Shown in pieces: positions 28,354-37,056 of a DNA stretch of 64,000 nucleotides; the stretch's first letter is position 1, and the number at the start of each line of letters is the position of its first letter. Both the position numbers and the translations under genes were made by a program. The notes below the pieces were generated by a model. It saw nothing but the letters and a program-made list of their open reading frames with translations. It was not told where the DNA came from and did no database searches. Source of the DNA: Martinezella miluonensis (GTDB lineage Bacteria; Pseudomonadota; Alphaproteobacteria; Rhizobiales; Rhizobiaceae). Where the stretch lies: contig NZ_FMAH01000034.1 in NCBI RefSeq assembly GCF_900094545.1, positions 1 through 64,000 of the forward strand. The letters run 5' to 3'.

Positions 28354-29480
28354 ATGCGATCACACCGGCTGCCGCAGAACGTCTCGTGCGTGTGCCTCTC
28401 GGCGAGCGCGCCTACGACATCCTGATCGGCCCCGGCCTGATCGCCAGAGCCGGGCGCGAGATCGCCGCACGGTTGAAAGGCCGCAAGGCCGCTGTGATCA
28501 CCGACGAAAACGTCGCGCCGCGTTACCTGGATGCCTTGGTCGCCAGCCTCGAGGCTGCGGGCATTCAGGCAGCCAGCCTCGTTTTGCCGGCCGGAGAAAA
28601 GACCAAGAGCTTCGAGCATCTCATGACGGTCTGCGACGCGGTGCTGACCGCGCGCGTCGAGCGTAACGATGCCGTAATCGCACTCGGTGGCGGCGTCATC
28701 GGCGATCTCTCAGGCTTTGCCGCCGGCATCGTGCGTCGCGGCGTTCGCTTCGTGCAGATTCCGACGTCGCTGCTGTCGCAGGTGGATTCTTCCGTTGGCG
28801 GCAAGACCGGCATCAACACCCGTCACGGCAAGAACCTCGTCGGCGTCTTCCATCAGCCCGATCTCGTGCTGGCCGATATCGATGTGCTGAATACGCTGAG
28901 CGAGCGCGAATTCCGTGCCGGTTATGCCGAGGTCGCCAAGTATGGCCTGATCGATAAGCCGGATTTCTTCGCCTGGCTCGAGACGAACTGGAGGGATGTC
29001 TTTGCCGGCGGAGCTGCCCGCATCGAGGCGATCGCTGCGAGCTGCCAGGCGAAATCCGATGTCGTCGTCGCCGACGAACGTGAAAACGGTCCGCGTGCCC
29101 TGCTCAATCTCGGCCATACTTTCGGCCACGCGCTGGAAGCCGCCACCGCCTATGACAGCCGCAGGCTGGTGCATGGCGAGGGCGTTGCCATCGGCATGGT
29201 GCTCGCGCATGAATTTTCCGCCCGCCTCAATCTGGCAAGTCCCGATGATGCCAAGCGAGTAGAGGCGCACCTGAAGGCTGTCGGCCTGCCGACGCGGATG
29301 GGCGACATTCCCGGTGAGCTGCCGCCGGCCGAAACGCTGATGGACGCGATCGCGCAGGACAAGAAGGTCAAGAGCGGCAAGCTCACCTTCATCCTCACTC
29401 GCGGTATCGGCCAGTCCTTCGTTGCGGACGATGTGCCTTCTTCCGAAGTCCTGAGTTTCCTGAAGGAAAAACATCCCTGA
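28350..29480 (+). CDS. aroB: 3-dehydroquinate synthase
   Basis: NAD- and metal-dependent cyclisation of DAHP to 3-dehydroquinate, second step of the shikimate pathway. 376 residues, normal length. NAD-binding GEKTKSFEH and GGGVIGDLSGFAAG, the PTSLLSQVDSSVGGKTGIN active-site stretch (here split as PTSLLSQVD and SSVGGKTGINT), and metal ligands in LNLGHTFGHALE and VHGEGVAIGM are all visible. It starts within the aroK stop codon region and ends in a TGATG overlap with the next gene. Confidence 0.96.
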   Translation: MNAITPAAAERLVRVPLGERAYDILIGPGLIARAGREIAARLKGRKAAVITDENVAPRYLDALVASLEAAGIQAASLVLPAGEKTKSFEHLMTVCDAVLTARVERNDAVIALGGGVIGDLSGFAAGIVRRGVRFVQIPTSLLSQVDSSVGGKTGINTRHGKNLVGVFHQPDLVLADIDVLNTLSEREFRAGYAEVAKYGLIDKPDFFAWLETNWRDVFAGGAARIEAIAASCQAKSDVVVADERENGPRALLNLGHTFGHALEAATAYDSRRLVHGEGVAIGMVLAHEFSARLNLASPDDAKRVEAHLKAVGLPTRMGDIPGELPPAETLMDAIAQDKKVKSGKLTFILTRGIGQSFVADDVPSSEVLSFLKEKHP

Positions 29481-30790
29481 TGACGATCGAGGGCACGCTG
29501 GCTGTCTTGTTCGAATATTGGCCCGAGATCCTCTCGATCGTCGCGCTCGTGTTGTTGTCGGCCTTCTTTTCCGGTTCGGAAACGGCGCTTACCGCTGTTT
29601 CGCGCAGCCGCATCCATACGCTGGAGGCCAATGGCGACGAAAGTGCTGGGATCGTGCGTCGTCTGATCGAGCGCCGGGACCGGTTGATCGGCGCCCTGCT
29701 CATCGGCAACAACCTTGCGAACATTCTGGCCTCGTCGCTGGCGACCAGCGTATTTCTCGGTCTCTTTGGTAATTCCGGCGTGGCGCTGGCAACGGCGGCG
29801 ATGACCGTCATCCTCGTCATCTTCGCCGAGGTGCTGCCGAAGAGCTGGGCCATTTCCACGCCTGATCGCTTTGCGCTCAATGTGGCCGGCACGGTGCGGC
29901 TCTTCGTTGCCATCGTCGGCCCGGTGTCGAGCTTCGTCAACGCCATCGTCCGCTGGATTCTCGGCATTTTCGGCATCAACCTCTCGAAAGAGGTGTCGAT
30001 GCTATCGGCGCATGAGGAGCTGCGCGGTGCGGTCGATCTGCTGCACCGGGAAGGCTCGGTGGTCAAGGCCGACCGTGACCGTCTGGGCGGCGTGCTCGAC
30101 CTCGGCGAGCTGGAGCTTTCCGACATCATGGTGCATCGCACGGCGATGCGCGCCATCAATGCCGACGACCAGCCCGAGGTGGTCGTGCGCGCCATTCTCG
30201 ACAGCCCCTATACGCGCATGCCGCTCTGGCGCGGTTCGATCGACAACATCATCGGCGTCGTGCATGCCAAGGACCTGCTGAGGGCGCTGGCAGAGCCGAA
30301 TGTCGAGCCGGAAAATCTCGACATCGTCAAGATCGCGCAGAAGCCCTGGTTCGTGCCCGACAGCACCAATCTCGAAGACCAGCTCAACGCCTTCCTGCGC
30401 CGCAAGCAGCATTTTGCCGTCGTCGTCGACGAATATGGCGAGGTGCAGGGCATCGTGACGCTGGAGGACATTCTCGAGGAGATCGTCGGCGATATTGCCG
30501 ATGAGCACGATCTCGACATCCAGGGCGTGCGGCAGGAGGCCGACGGCTCGATCGTCGTCGATGGCGTCGTGCCTATCCGCGACCTGAACCGCGCGCTCGA
30601 CTGGAACCTGCCGGACGAGGAGGCAACGACGATTGCCGGTCTCGTGATCCACGAATCGATGACCATCCCGGAAGAGCGGCAGGCCTTCACTTTCTACGGC
30701 AAGCGCTTCATCGTCATGAAGCGGGAGAAGAACCGCATCACCAAGCTGCGCATTCGCCCCGCCGAGACGGAAGAGACGAAGCCGCAATAG
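29480..30790 (+). CDS. CorC/HlyC-type (CNNM, DUF21-CBS) transporter
   Basis: Inner-membrane protein of 436 residues with the CNNM/CorB order: an N-terminal DUF21 membrane domain (about 10-190) with the FFSGSETALTAVSRSRIH signature, here readable as FSGSETALTAV; a tandem CBS pair (about 210-340; DEYGEVQGIVTLEDILEEIVGDI is its end, of which VTLEDILEEI is the core); and a C-terminal CorC/HlyC (TerC-associated) domain to the end. Relatives export or exchange magnesium or cobalt ions, with the CBS pair sensing nucleotide. It shares one base with the aroB stop (TGATG), so it belongs to the aroKB operon, a common arrangement in this group. Confidence 0.9.
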   Translation: MTIEGTLAVLFEYWPEILSIVALVLLSAFFSGSETALTAVSRSRIHTLEANGDESAGIVRRLIERRDRLIGALLIGNNLANILASSLATSVFLGLFGNSGVALATAAMTVILVIFAEVLPKSWAISTPDRFALNVAGTVRLFVAIVGPVSSFVNAIVRWILGIFGINLSKEVSMLSAHEELRGAVDLLHREGSVVKADRDRLGGVLDLGELELSDIMVHRTAMRAINADDQPEVVVRAILDSPYTRMPLWRGSIDNIIGVVHAKDLLRALAEPNVEPENLDIVKIAQKPWFVPDSTNLEDQLNAFLRRKQHFAVVVDEYGEVQGIVTLEDILEEIVGDIADEHDLDIQGVRQEADGSIVVDGVVPIRDLNRALDWNLPDEEATTIAGLVIHESMTIPEERQAFTFYGKRFIVMKREKNRITKLRIRPAETEETKPQ

Positions 30791-30807
30791 GGGCTGTCCG
30801 TTCGCGG

Positions 30808-31095
30808 CTACCAGCGAACAGGCTCACCCGGCGCCGCGGGTTCCACGGCCAGCGCATGCAGCCCGGCATCCAGCTCCGGCTTCAGTAACTCATTGATCGC
30901 CCTATGGCGTGCCAGGCGCGGCATGCCGGCGAACTTGGCAGAAACGATGCGAATTCTTATATGGGTCTCGCCGGTGCCGGTCATGTCGGGCTGATGGCCG
31001 GCATGCAGGTGGCTCTCATTGATGACGGCGAGGCGCTCTGGCGCGAAAGCAACGTTGAGCTTCGCCTCAATGCGAGATTGCAGTGTCGTTTCCAT
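30808..31095 (-). CDS. bolA: BolA-family protein
   Basis: 95-residue BolA/YrbA-like protein. The BolA fold is seen in METTLQSRIEAKLN, the HLHAGH segment (His that helps bind a 2Fe-2S cluster with monothiol glutaredoxins), HIRIRIVSAKFAG and the MPRLARHRAINELL helix. BolA proteins modulate iron regulation and iron-sulfur traffic together with Grx. I use the ATG at 31095; the much longer frame upstream has no similarity. It converges with the aroB-transporter operon and is divergent from the J-domain gene, sharing a 107-bp intergenic region. Confidence 0.9.
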   Translation of the reverse strand: METTLQSRIEAKLNVAFAPERLAVINESHLHAGHQPDMTGTGETHIRIRIVSAKFAGMPRLARHRAINELLKPELDAGLHALAVEPAAPGEPVRW

Positions 31096-31202
31096 ATTCC
31101 CGCGTCGACCTCCGCTGCGAAAAAAAGCTCCCACAAAGCCTATAACATTCCTGTTTGTCAATTCTTGTTGTGGGGTATCCAAGGCCCCATAATTAGGACG
31201 CC

Positions 31203-31823
31203 ATGAGACTTGATTCAAAATATTTCGATCGCATCCGTACCCGCCGCAAACGCGCGCAGGAGCCCGAGCAAGGCCCGCCGACATGCCAGTGGGACGGCTG
31301 TGACAAGCACGGTACGCATCGCGCCCCTGTCGGGCGCAATGCGGAAGGGCAGTTCTTTTTGTTCTGCTTCGAACACGTCAAGGAATACAACAAGGGCTAC
31401 AACTATTTCTCTGGCCTCTCGGACGGCGAGATCGCACGCTACCAGAAGGAAGCCATCACCGGCCATCGCCCGACCTGGACGGTTGGTGTCAACAAGGCTG
31501 CCAAGAACAGCCCGCTGCAATCGGATATTCGTTCCGGCTCCTATTCCCGCGTGCGGGATCCTTTCGGCTTCGTCAAGGAAGGAGAGGGGCAGGGGCGCGG
31601 ACCGCGCTTCCCGCAGCAGCGCAAGCTGAAAACGCTCGAGGCGAAGGCGTTCGACACGATGGGGCTTGGCGCCACGGCAACGGCGCCGGAAATCAAGCGC
31701 CGCTACAAGGAATTGGTGAAAATGCACCATCCGGATGCCAATGGCGGCGACCGCGGTTCCGAGGAGCGCTTTCGCGCGGTCATACAGGCCTATCAATTAT
31801 TGAAACAGAACGGTTTTTGTTAA
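31203..31823 (+). CDS. J-domain protein with N-terminal Cys/His cluster
   Basis: 206-residue protein with a DnaJ J-domain at its C-terminus (about residues 150-206) including the essential HPD tripeptide in MHHPDANGGD, so it should stimulate an Hsp70 ATPase. The N-terminal region has the cysteines and histidines CQWDGCDKHG and FCFEH (pattern C-x4-C...C-x2-H), possibly a small zinc site, and a conserved GYNYFSGLSD segment. This arrangement, J-domain last, is a type III architecture typical of alphaproteobacterial hypothetical proteins next to cobS. Partner and client are unknown. Confidence 0.87.
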   Translation: MRLDSKYFDRIRTRRKRAQEPEQGPPTCQWDGCDKHGTHRAPVGRNAEGQFFLFCFEHVKEYNKGYNYFSGLSDGEIARYQKEAITGHRPTWTVGVNKAAKNSPLQSDIRSGSYSRVRDPFGFVKEGEGQGRGPRFPQQRKLKTLEAKAFDTMGLGATATAPEIKRRYKELVKMHHPDANGGDRGSEERFRAVIQAYQLLKQNGFC

Positions 31824-32132
31824 TTCCTGTCCTTGCTCTCCGCCTTCAATCAGGTATGGTCCAAATCGGCTGAAGTCGCGGGCAACCGCGGCAGGGTGTG
31901 CTTTTGGCTGGCTGCACCTCGGCCGACTTTCCGGACGCGGCGTTTCTTGTCCGGGACTCTGTTCAAGGATGCTCGCAAGCGATCATGCAATCGCGCCGAG
32001 ATTTTGCTTTAGTCCCGGAGAAGTATCGCCGTTGTTCCGACCGAACGGATGCGGGCAAGAAAGCTGCGGCGATTCGGACAAAATGGCTGAGATTGATATG
32101 GCAGGGTGAAAGCCACCCGCCCTGGAGACATG
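31824..32132. other. 309-bp leader between the J-domain gene and cobS
   Basis: No gene I can support. A short frame from a GTG at 31898 begins like a lipoprotein (LLAGC) but has no ribosome-binding site and runs over the cobS start in another phase. I searched it for a cobalamin riboswitch (B12 box) and do not see one. It should hold the cobST promoter. Confidence 0.55.
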
Positions 32133-33122
32133 ATGAGCAAGATCGACCTTGATATTTCCGAGATTCCCGACACCACCGTTTCGGTTCGTGAAGTCTTCGG
32201 CATTGATTCCGACATTCGCGTTCCCGCCTACAGCAAGGGCGGCGCCTACGTGCCTGATCTGGATGCGGACTACCTGTTCGACCGCGAGACCACGCTCGCC
32301 ATCCTCGCCGGCTTTGCCCACAACCGCCGCGTGATGATCTCGGGCTATCACGGCACCGGCAAGTCTTCTCACATCGAGCAGGTCGCTGCGCGCCTCAACT
32401 GGCCGTGCGTGCGTATCAACCTCGACAGCCACGTCAGTCGTATCGATCTCGTCGGCAAGGACGCCATCGTCGTCAAGGACGGGCTGCAGGTCACCGAATT
32501 CAAGGACGGCATCCTGCCCTGGGCCTATCAGCACAATGTCGCGCTCGTCTTCGACGAATACGATGCCGGCCGTCCGGACGTGATGTTTGTCATTCAGCGC
32601 GTGCTGGAATCGTCGGGCCGCCTGACGCTGCTCGACCAGAGCCGTGTTATCCGTCCTCACCCGGCCTTCCGCCTGTTCGCGACCGCCAACACCATCGGTC
32701 TCGGCGACACGACGGGCCTCTATCACGGCACGCAGCAGATCAACCAGGCGCAGATGGACCGCTGGTCGATCGTGACGACGCTGAACTATCTGCCGCACAA
32801 CAACGAAGTCGATATCGTGCTGGCGAAGGTGAAGTCCTTCCGCACCGACAAGGGCCGCGACACCGTCTCCAAGATGGTCCGCGTCGCCGACCTGACGCGT
32901 GCGGCGTTCATGAACGGCGACCTGTCGACCGTCATGAGCCCGCGTACCGTCATCACCTGGGCTGAGAATGCGGAGATCTTCGGCGATGTCGCCTTTGCCT
33001 TCCGCGTCACCTTCCTCAACAAGTGCGATGAGCTGGAGCGGCCGCTGGTCGCCGAGCACTATCAGCGCGCCTTCGGCATCGAGCTGAAGGAAAGTGCTGC
33101 CAACATCGTGCTTGAAGCATAG
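32133..33122 (+). CDS. cobS: aerobic cobaltochelatase subunit CobS
   Basis: AAA+ ATPase subunit (329 residues) of the three-subunit cobaltochelatase CobNST that inserts cobalt into hydrogenobyrinic acid a,c-diamide. Walker A is GYHGTGKSSH (about residue 74), Walker B LVFDEYDAGRP, sensor and arginine-finger segments ATANTIGLGDTTGLYHGT and QINQAQMDRW; analogous to BchI in magnesium chelatase. Start chosen at the second of two adjacent ATGs (32130, 32133) because GGAG at 32124 fits it and known CobS proteins begin MSKIDLD. cobT follows after 17 bp. cobN is not in the window. Confidence 0.96.
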   Translation: MSKIDLDISEIPDTTVSVREVFGIDSDIRVPAYSKGGAYVPDLDADYLFDRETTLAILAGFAHNRRVMISGYHGTGKSSHIEQVAARLNWPCVRINLDSHVSRIDLVGKDAIVVKDGLQVTEFKDGILPWAYQHNVALVFDEYDAGRPDVMFVIQRVLESSGRLTLLDQSRVIRPHPAFRLFATANTIGLGDTTGLYHGTQQINQAQMDRWSIVTTLNYLPHNNEVDIVLAKVKSFRTDKGRDTVSKMVRVADLTRAAFMNGDLSTVMSPRTVITWAENAEIFGDVAFAFRVTFLNKCDELERPLVAEHYQRAFGIELKESAANIVLEA

Positions 33123-33139
33123 GGAAGAGCCGACACATC

Positions 33140-35041
33140 ATGTCAGGTCGCGGAGATAATTCCAGAGCGAAGCCGGGTGCTCCGGTGGACATGGAGCCGT
33201 TGCGCCGGGCGATCACTGGCTGTGTGCGCTCGATCGCCGGCGATGCCGAGGTCGAGGTTGCATTCGCCAACGAACGTCCGGGGATGACCGGCGAGCGCAT
33301 CCGCTTGCCGGAGCTTTCGAAGCGGCCGACGATGCATGAACTCGCGGTGACCCGCGGGCTTGGCGATTCGATGGCCCTGCGTCTTGCCTGCCACGATGCT
33401 CGTGTCCATGCGGTCATGGCGCCGCAGGGCGCCGATGCGCGCGGCATCTTCGATGCCGTCGAGCAGGCGCGTGTCGAATCGATCGGTTCGCTGCGCATGA
33501 GTGGTGTTGCCGCCAACATCAAGTCGATGAATGCAGAGAAATATGCCAAGGCGAATTTTTCCGGCATCGAGCGGCGCGAGGATGCGCCGATCGGCGAGGC
33601 CATGGCGATGATCGTGCGCGAGAAGCTGACCGGCCAGAAGCCGCCGGAAAGTGCTGGCAAGGTGCTCGACCTCTGGCGGCCCTTCATTGAAGAAAAGACC
33701 GGCGGTCAACTCGAGAACCTGCTTTCGGCAATCAACGACCAGCAGAGCTTTGCCCGTGTCGTCCGCAATATTCTGACCGCCATGGAAATGGCCGAGGAAT
33801 ATGGTGACGAGCAGTCGGAACCCGACAGCGAGGAGCAGCCGAGCGAAGAAGACAAGCCGAACGGCGAAGACCAGGACAACGACGAGGCCAAGGAAGACGA
33901 AGGCTCTGACGCGGCACCCGCCGAGGATAGCGAAGCTTCCGACGAGCAGATGGAAGATGGCGCAACCGAGGACGGTGGCGAGATCTCCGATGACGACATG
34001 AGCGAAGAGGGCGAGGAAGACTCGGAAACGCCGGGCGAGACCCGCCGTCCGAATACGCCTTTCGCCGACTTCAACGAGAAGGTCGACTATCACGTCTATA
34101 CGGAGGAGTTCGACGAGACCACGACGGCGCAGGAATTGTGCGACGTGGCCGAGCTCGAGCGCCTGCGCGCCTTCCTCGACAAGCAGCTTGCCCATCTGCA
34201 GGGGGCTGTCGGACGGCTGGCCAACCGTTTGCAGCGTCGCCTGATGGCGCAGCAAAACCGCTCTTGGGATTTCGACCTGGAAGAGGGCTATCTCGATCCG
34301 GCACGTCTGACGCGCCTGATCATCGACCCGATGCAGGCGCTGTCCTTCAAGATGGAGCGCGACACGCAGTTTCGCGATACGGTCGTGACGCTGCTGATCG
34401 ACAATTCCGGCTCGATGCGCGGACGGCCGATCACGGTTGCTGCCTCCTGCGCCGACATCCTTGCCCGCACACTCGAGCGCTGCGGCGTGAAGGTCGAGAT
34501 CCTCGGCTTCACCACCAAGGCCTGGAAGGGTGGGCAGGCGCGCGAGAAGTGGCTTGCCAGCGGCAAGCCGCAGACACCGGGTCGCCTGAATGACCTGCGT
34601 CACATCATCTACAAATCTGCGGATGAGCCTTATCGCCGGTCGCGCAGCAATCTTGGCCTGATGATGCGGGAAGGCCTGCTTAAGGAGAATATCGACGGCG
34701 AGGCGCTGATCTGGGCGCATAACCGCCTGCTCGGTCGCCGCGAGCAGCGCCGCATCCTGATGATGATTTCGGACGGCGCGCCGGTCGACGATTCGACGCT
34801 ATCGGTCAATCCGGGCAATTATCTGGAACGGCACCTGCGGGCCGTCATCGATCAGATCGAGACGCGTTCCCCTGTGGAGCTGCTAGCGATCGGCATCGGT
34901 CACGATGTGACGCGCTACTATCGCCGCGCCGTCACGATCGTCGATGCCGACGAACTTGCAGGCGCCATGACGGAGCAGCTCGCCTCGCTGTTCGAGGATC
35001 AGGCAAGCATGCCGCGTTCGCGCATGCGCCGTGCAAGCTGA
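33140..35041 (+). CDS. cobT: aerobic cobaltochelatase subunit CobT
   Basis: Second chaperone-like subunit of cobaltochelatase, 633 residues, the usual size. Order: N-terminal CobT domain (1-220), an extremely acidic linker (about 225-300, rich in Glu, Asp and Ser), and a C-terminal von Willebrand A domain with an intact MIDAS site in LLIDNSGSMRGRP and a late SDGAPVDDS motif. With CobS it forms a ring complex that drives CobN. It is co-transcribed with cobS, and a strong intrinsic terminator (35062-35095) lies 20 bases past its stop. Confidence 0.96.
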   Translation: MSGRGDNSRAKPGAPVDMEPLRRAITGCVRSIAGDAEVEVAFANERPGMTGERIRLPELSKRPTMHELAVTRGLGDSMALRLACHDARVHAVMAPQGADARGIFDAVEQARVESIGSLRMSGVAANIKSMNAEKYAKANFSGIERREDAPIGEAMAMIVREKLTGQKPPESAGKVLDLWRPFIEEKTGGQLENLLSAINDQQSFARVVRNILTAMEMAEEYGDEQSEPDSEEQPSEEDKPNGEDQDNDEAKEDEGSDAAPAEDSEASDEQMEDGATEDGGEISDDDMSEEGEEDSETPGETRRPNTPFADFNEKVDYHVYTEEFDETTTAQELCDVAELERLRAFLDKQLAHLQGAVGRLANRLQRRLMAQQNRSWDFDLEEGYLDPARLTRLIIDPMQALSFKMERDTQFRDTVVTLLIDNSGSMRGRPITVAASCADILARTLERCGVKVEILGFTTKAWKGGQAREKWLASGKPQTPGRLNDLRHIIYKSADEPYRRSRSNLGLMMREGLLKENIDGEALIWAHNRLLGRREQRRILMMISDGAPVDDSTLSVNPGNYLERHLRAVIDQIETRSPVELLAIGIGHDVTRYYRRAVTIVDADELAGAMTEQLASLFEDQASMPRSRMRRAS

Positions 35042-35061
35042 GCCCGCTTCGGCTTCCTTTC

Positions 35062-35095
35062 GCATCGGCCTTGAGGCCGATGCCTTTTCTTTTTG
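35062..35095 (+). terminator. intrinsic terminator of the cobST operon
   Basis: Perfect 9-bp stem GCATCGGCC / GGCCGATGC (35062-35070 and 35075-35083), 4-base loop TTGA, and a pyrimidine tail CTTTTCTTTTT. The right arm contains the ATG at 35080, one of the candidate starts of the following gene. Confidence 0.85.
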
Positions 35096-36147
35096 GCAAT
35101 CTACGCTGTAAGGGCTGGCCTGGCACGGTGCGCTGCATCAGCCTGATGGCGATACTGGCACTGCCGCTAGCCGGGTGCGATGCCGCAGACCGAGCCGACG
35201 ATGGCGGCCCGGCCAATATTCGCGCCAATGTCATCTCGACCTTCAGGCCGGGCTCGCAGCAAACGCAGTTCGGAGCTCTGGAATTTATTGGCGGTCTTGA
35301 GCTCAGTTCCGACAATGCGCTTCTGGGTGCCATTTCCGCCATCCGTTTTCGTCCCGATCAGCGGCATTTCGTTTCCGTGCTGGATACCGGCCACTGGCTG
35401 ACGGGTGCCACAGAGCGCGACGAGAAGGGGCGGTTGAAAGGTATTGCCGAGGCACGCATCATGCCGATGATGGACCGCCACGGCAGCATCGACGCCGGGA
35501 CGGGGGCGATGGATGCCGAGGGTCTGGCATTGCGCGACGATCATGTCCTCGTGAGTTACGAGCAGTATCATCGCGTCGATATCTATCCCGATCCGGGCTT
35601 CGAGATTTCGCCGCCGGACAATAGCCTGCCGATCCCCATTCCAAGGCTGCGGCTTCGTTCCAACCGCAGCCTCGAAGCGCTGATGATCGCGCCGCAGTCC
35701 AGTCCGCTTGCCGGAGCCGCCGTCATCATTACGGAAGATAGCCTGGATGAGCAGGGCAATATGGTGGCAGCCATTCTCGACGGCCCGCTGCATGGTCGTT
35801 TCACCGTCCGGCACTATGATGGTTTCGACGTCAGCGACGGTGTCTTCCTGCCCGATGGCGATCTGCTGTTGCTGGAGCGCCGCTTCGGGCTGGCGCATGG
35901 TCTTGGCGTGCGCATCCGCCGCATTGCCGGCGCGGATATCAAGCCGGACGCGGTGGTGGACGGCAAGGTGATCTTCCAGGCCGATTCCAGGGAGCAGATC
36001 GACAATATGGAAGGGATCGACGTCTTCCGCGCGGCTGACGGATCCCTCCATCTCATTCTTATCTCGGACGACAATCACTCGATTTTGCAGCGCAGCCTGA
36101 TGCTGGAGTTCCGCCTGAGCGACGAAAGCGTCGTCAGCCGGAACTAG
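35080..36147 (+). CDS. phytase-family esterase-like lipoprotein
   Basis: Secreted protein of about 350 residues in the esterase-like activity of phytase family (a beta-propeller type; PF13449-like). A lipobox LPLAGC marks the lipidated cysteine. Propeller features include GGLELSSDNALLG, the DAEGLAL loop (Glu typical of the family), RSLEALM-like SNRSLEALM and LLLLERRFG. The start is unclear: the ATG at 35080 (and a TTG at 35071) lies inside the cobT terminator stem, so a GTG at 35128, giving a 17-residue lipoprotein signal, may be the true one. Substrate unknown. Confidence 0.82.
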   Translation: MPFLFGNLRCKGWPGTVRCISLMAILALPLAGCDAADRADDGGPANIRANVISTFRPGSQQTQFGALEFIGGLELSSDNALLGAISAIRFRPDQRHFVSVLDTGHWLTGATERDEKGRLKGIAEARIMPMMDRHGSIDAGTGAMDAEGLALRDDHVLVSYEQYHRVDIYPDPGFEISPPDNSLPIPIPRLRLRSNRSLEALMIAPQSSPLAGAAVIITEDSLDEQGNMVAAILDGPLHGRFTVRHYDGFDVSDGVFLPDGDLLLLERRFGLAHGLGVRIRRIAGADIKPDAVVDGKVIFQADSREQIDNMEGIDVFRAADGSLHLILISDDNHSILQRSLMLEFRLSDESVVSRN

Positions 36148-36238
36148 AAGTGACGCGGCGCCAATTTTATTCTCTGCGCCGATCTTGCTGCATTGAGGAA
36201 ATTTTCGTTGTGAGCTAAGCGACCCCATTGCTCCAACA

Positions 36239-37006
36239 ATGGGATTCTTCGACATGTCTGCTCCTGACAAACCTATAGTGCTGGTGCATGGGCTATTTGG
36301 CAGCCTGAATGACCCCGAGATCCTGGCAGCTTTCGGCAGTGGCGATGTTCATGCGCCGGACCTTATTGGCTATGGCCGCAACCGCGAGGCGGACACCAGC
36401 AGCCTGGTCCTTCTCGATCAAGCCCGCCACATCGCAGATTTCATATCCGGCCTCGGTGCAGGCAAGGTGCATCTGGTCGGACATTCGGTCGGTGGTGCGG
36501 TTTCGGTGCTCGTCGCCCGGCATTTTCCCGAGCTCATCGAATCGCTGACGAGCGTCGAAGGCAATTTCACGTTGAAGGATGCGTTCTGGTCGGGGCAGAT
36601 TGCCGTGAAGCCGAACGAGGAGGTGGCTAGCATCATCTCCGGCTATGGGACCGATCCGGACGCGTGGATCGCCGGTGCAGGCGTGCAGATCAACGAATGG
36701 ACGTCATCGCTTGCCAGAAGTTGGCTTGCGAATCAGCCGCCCTCAACGATCAAGGCGCAGGCCAAGGCGGTGGTAGCAGCGACGGGAGAAGCGGCTTATC
36801 TCGACGCGATCCGCGGCATTTTGCAGTCCGACGTTCCCGTCTATCTGATTGCCGGGCGCCGTTCCGCGGAGGGTTGGGATGTTCCCGATTGGGTCAATGA
36901 TCTCTGCACGGCGCGGCTCAATATCGCCGATACCGGCCATTTGATGATGGCAGAAAATCCGGCCGCATTCGCAGCCGCCGTTCTGACCTGCCTGTCTTAT
37001 CGCTGA
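36239..37006 (+). CDS. alpha/beta-hydrolase
   Basis: 255-residue alpha/beta-hydrolase fold enzyme. The oxyanion-hole HG motif is in IVLVHGLFGS (about residue 17), the nucleophile elbow is GHSVGGAVS (Ser about residue 83), and the catalytic His is probably in ADTGHLMMAENP near the end. No signal peptide, so cytoplasmic. Substrate cannot be inferred. An inner ATG at 36254 (MSAPDKP) is an equally possible start. It stands alone between the phytase-like gene and the convergent transporter gene. Confidence 0.85.
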   Translation: MGFFDMSAPDKPIVLVHGLFGSLNDPEILAAFGSGDVHAPDLIGYGRNREADTSSLVLLDQARHIADFISGLGAGKVHLVGHSVGGAVSVLVARHFPELIESLTSVEGNFTLKDAFWSGQIAVKPNEEVASIISGYGTDPDAWIAGAGVQINEWTSSLARSWLANQPPSTIKAQAKAVVAATGEAAYLDAIRGILQSDVPVYLIAGRRSAEGWDVPDWVNDLCTARLNIADTGHLMMAENPAAFAAAVLTCLSYR

Positions 37007-37056
37007 AGAGTGTTTCGGCGCGTACCGATAGCGATCCGCGCCGAACAATTAACCGC

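Noticed and set aside
30800..30819. Inverted repeat GTTCGC...GCGAAC between the transporter and bolA
   Set aside because: Short stem over the bolA stop codon, no U-tract; too weak to list as a terminator.
31824..32132. Cobalamin riboswitch before cobS
   Set aside because: I looked for the conserved B12 box and found none.
31898..32152. Possible small lipoprotein (GTG start, LLAGC) upstream of cobS
   Set aside because: No ribosome-binding site, very short leader before the lipobox, and it overlaps the cobS start in another phase.
33143..34720. 525-codon open frame opposite cobT
   Set aside because: Arises from the GC-rich third codon positions and the acidic linker of cobT; no start signal.
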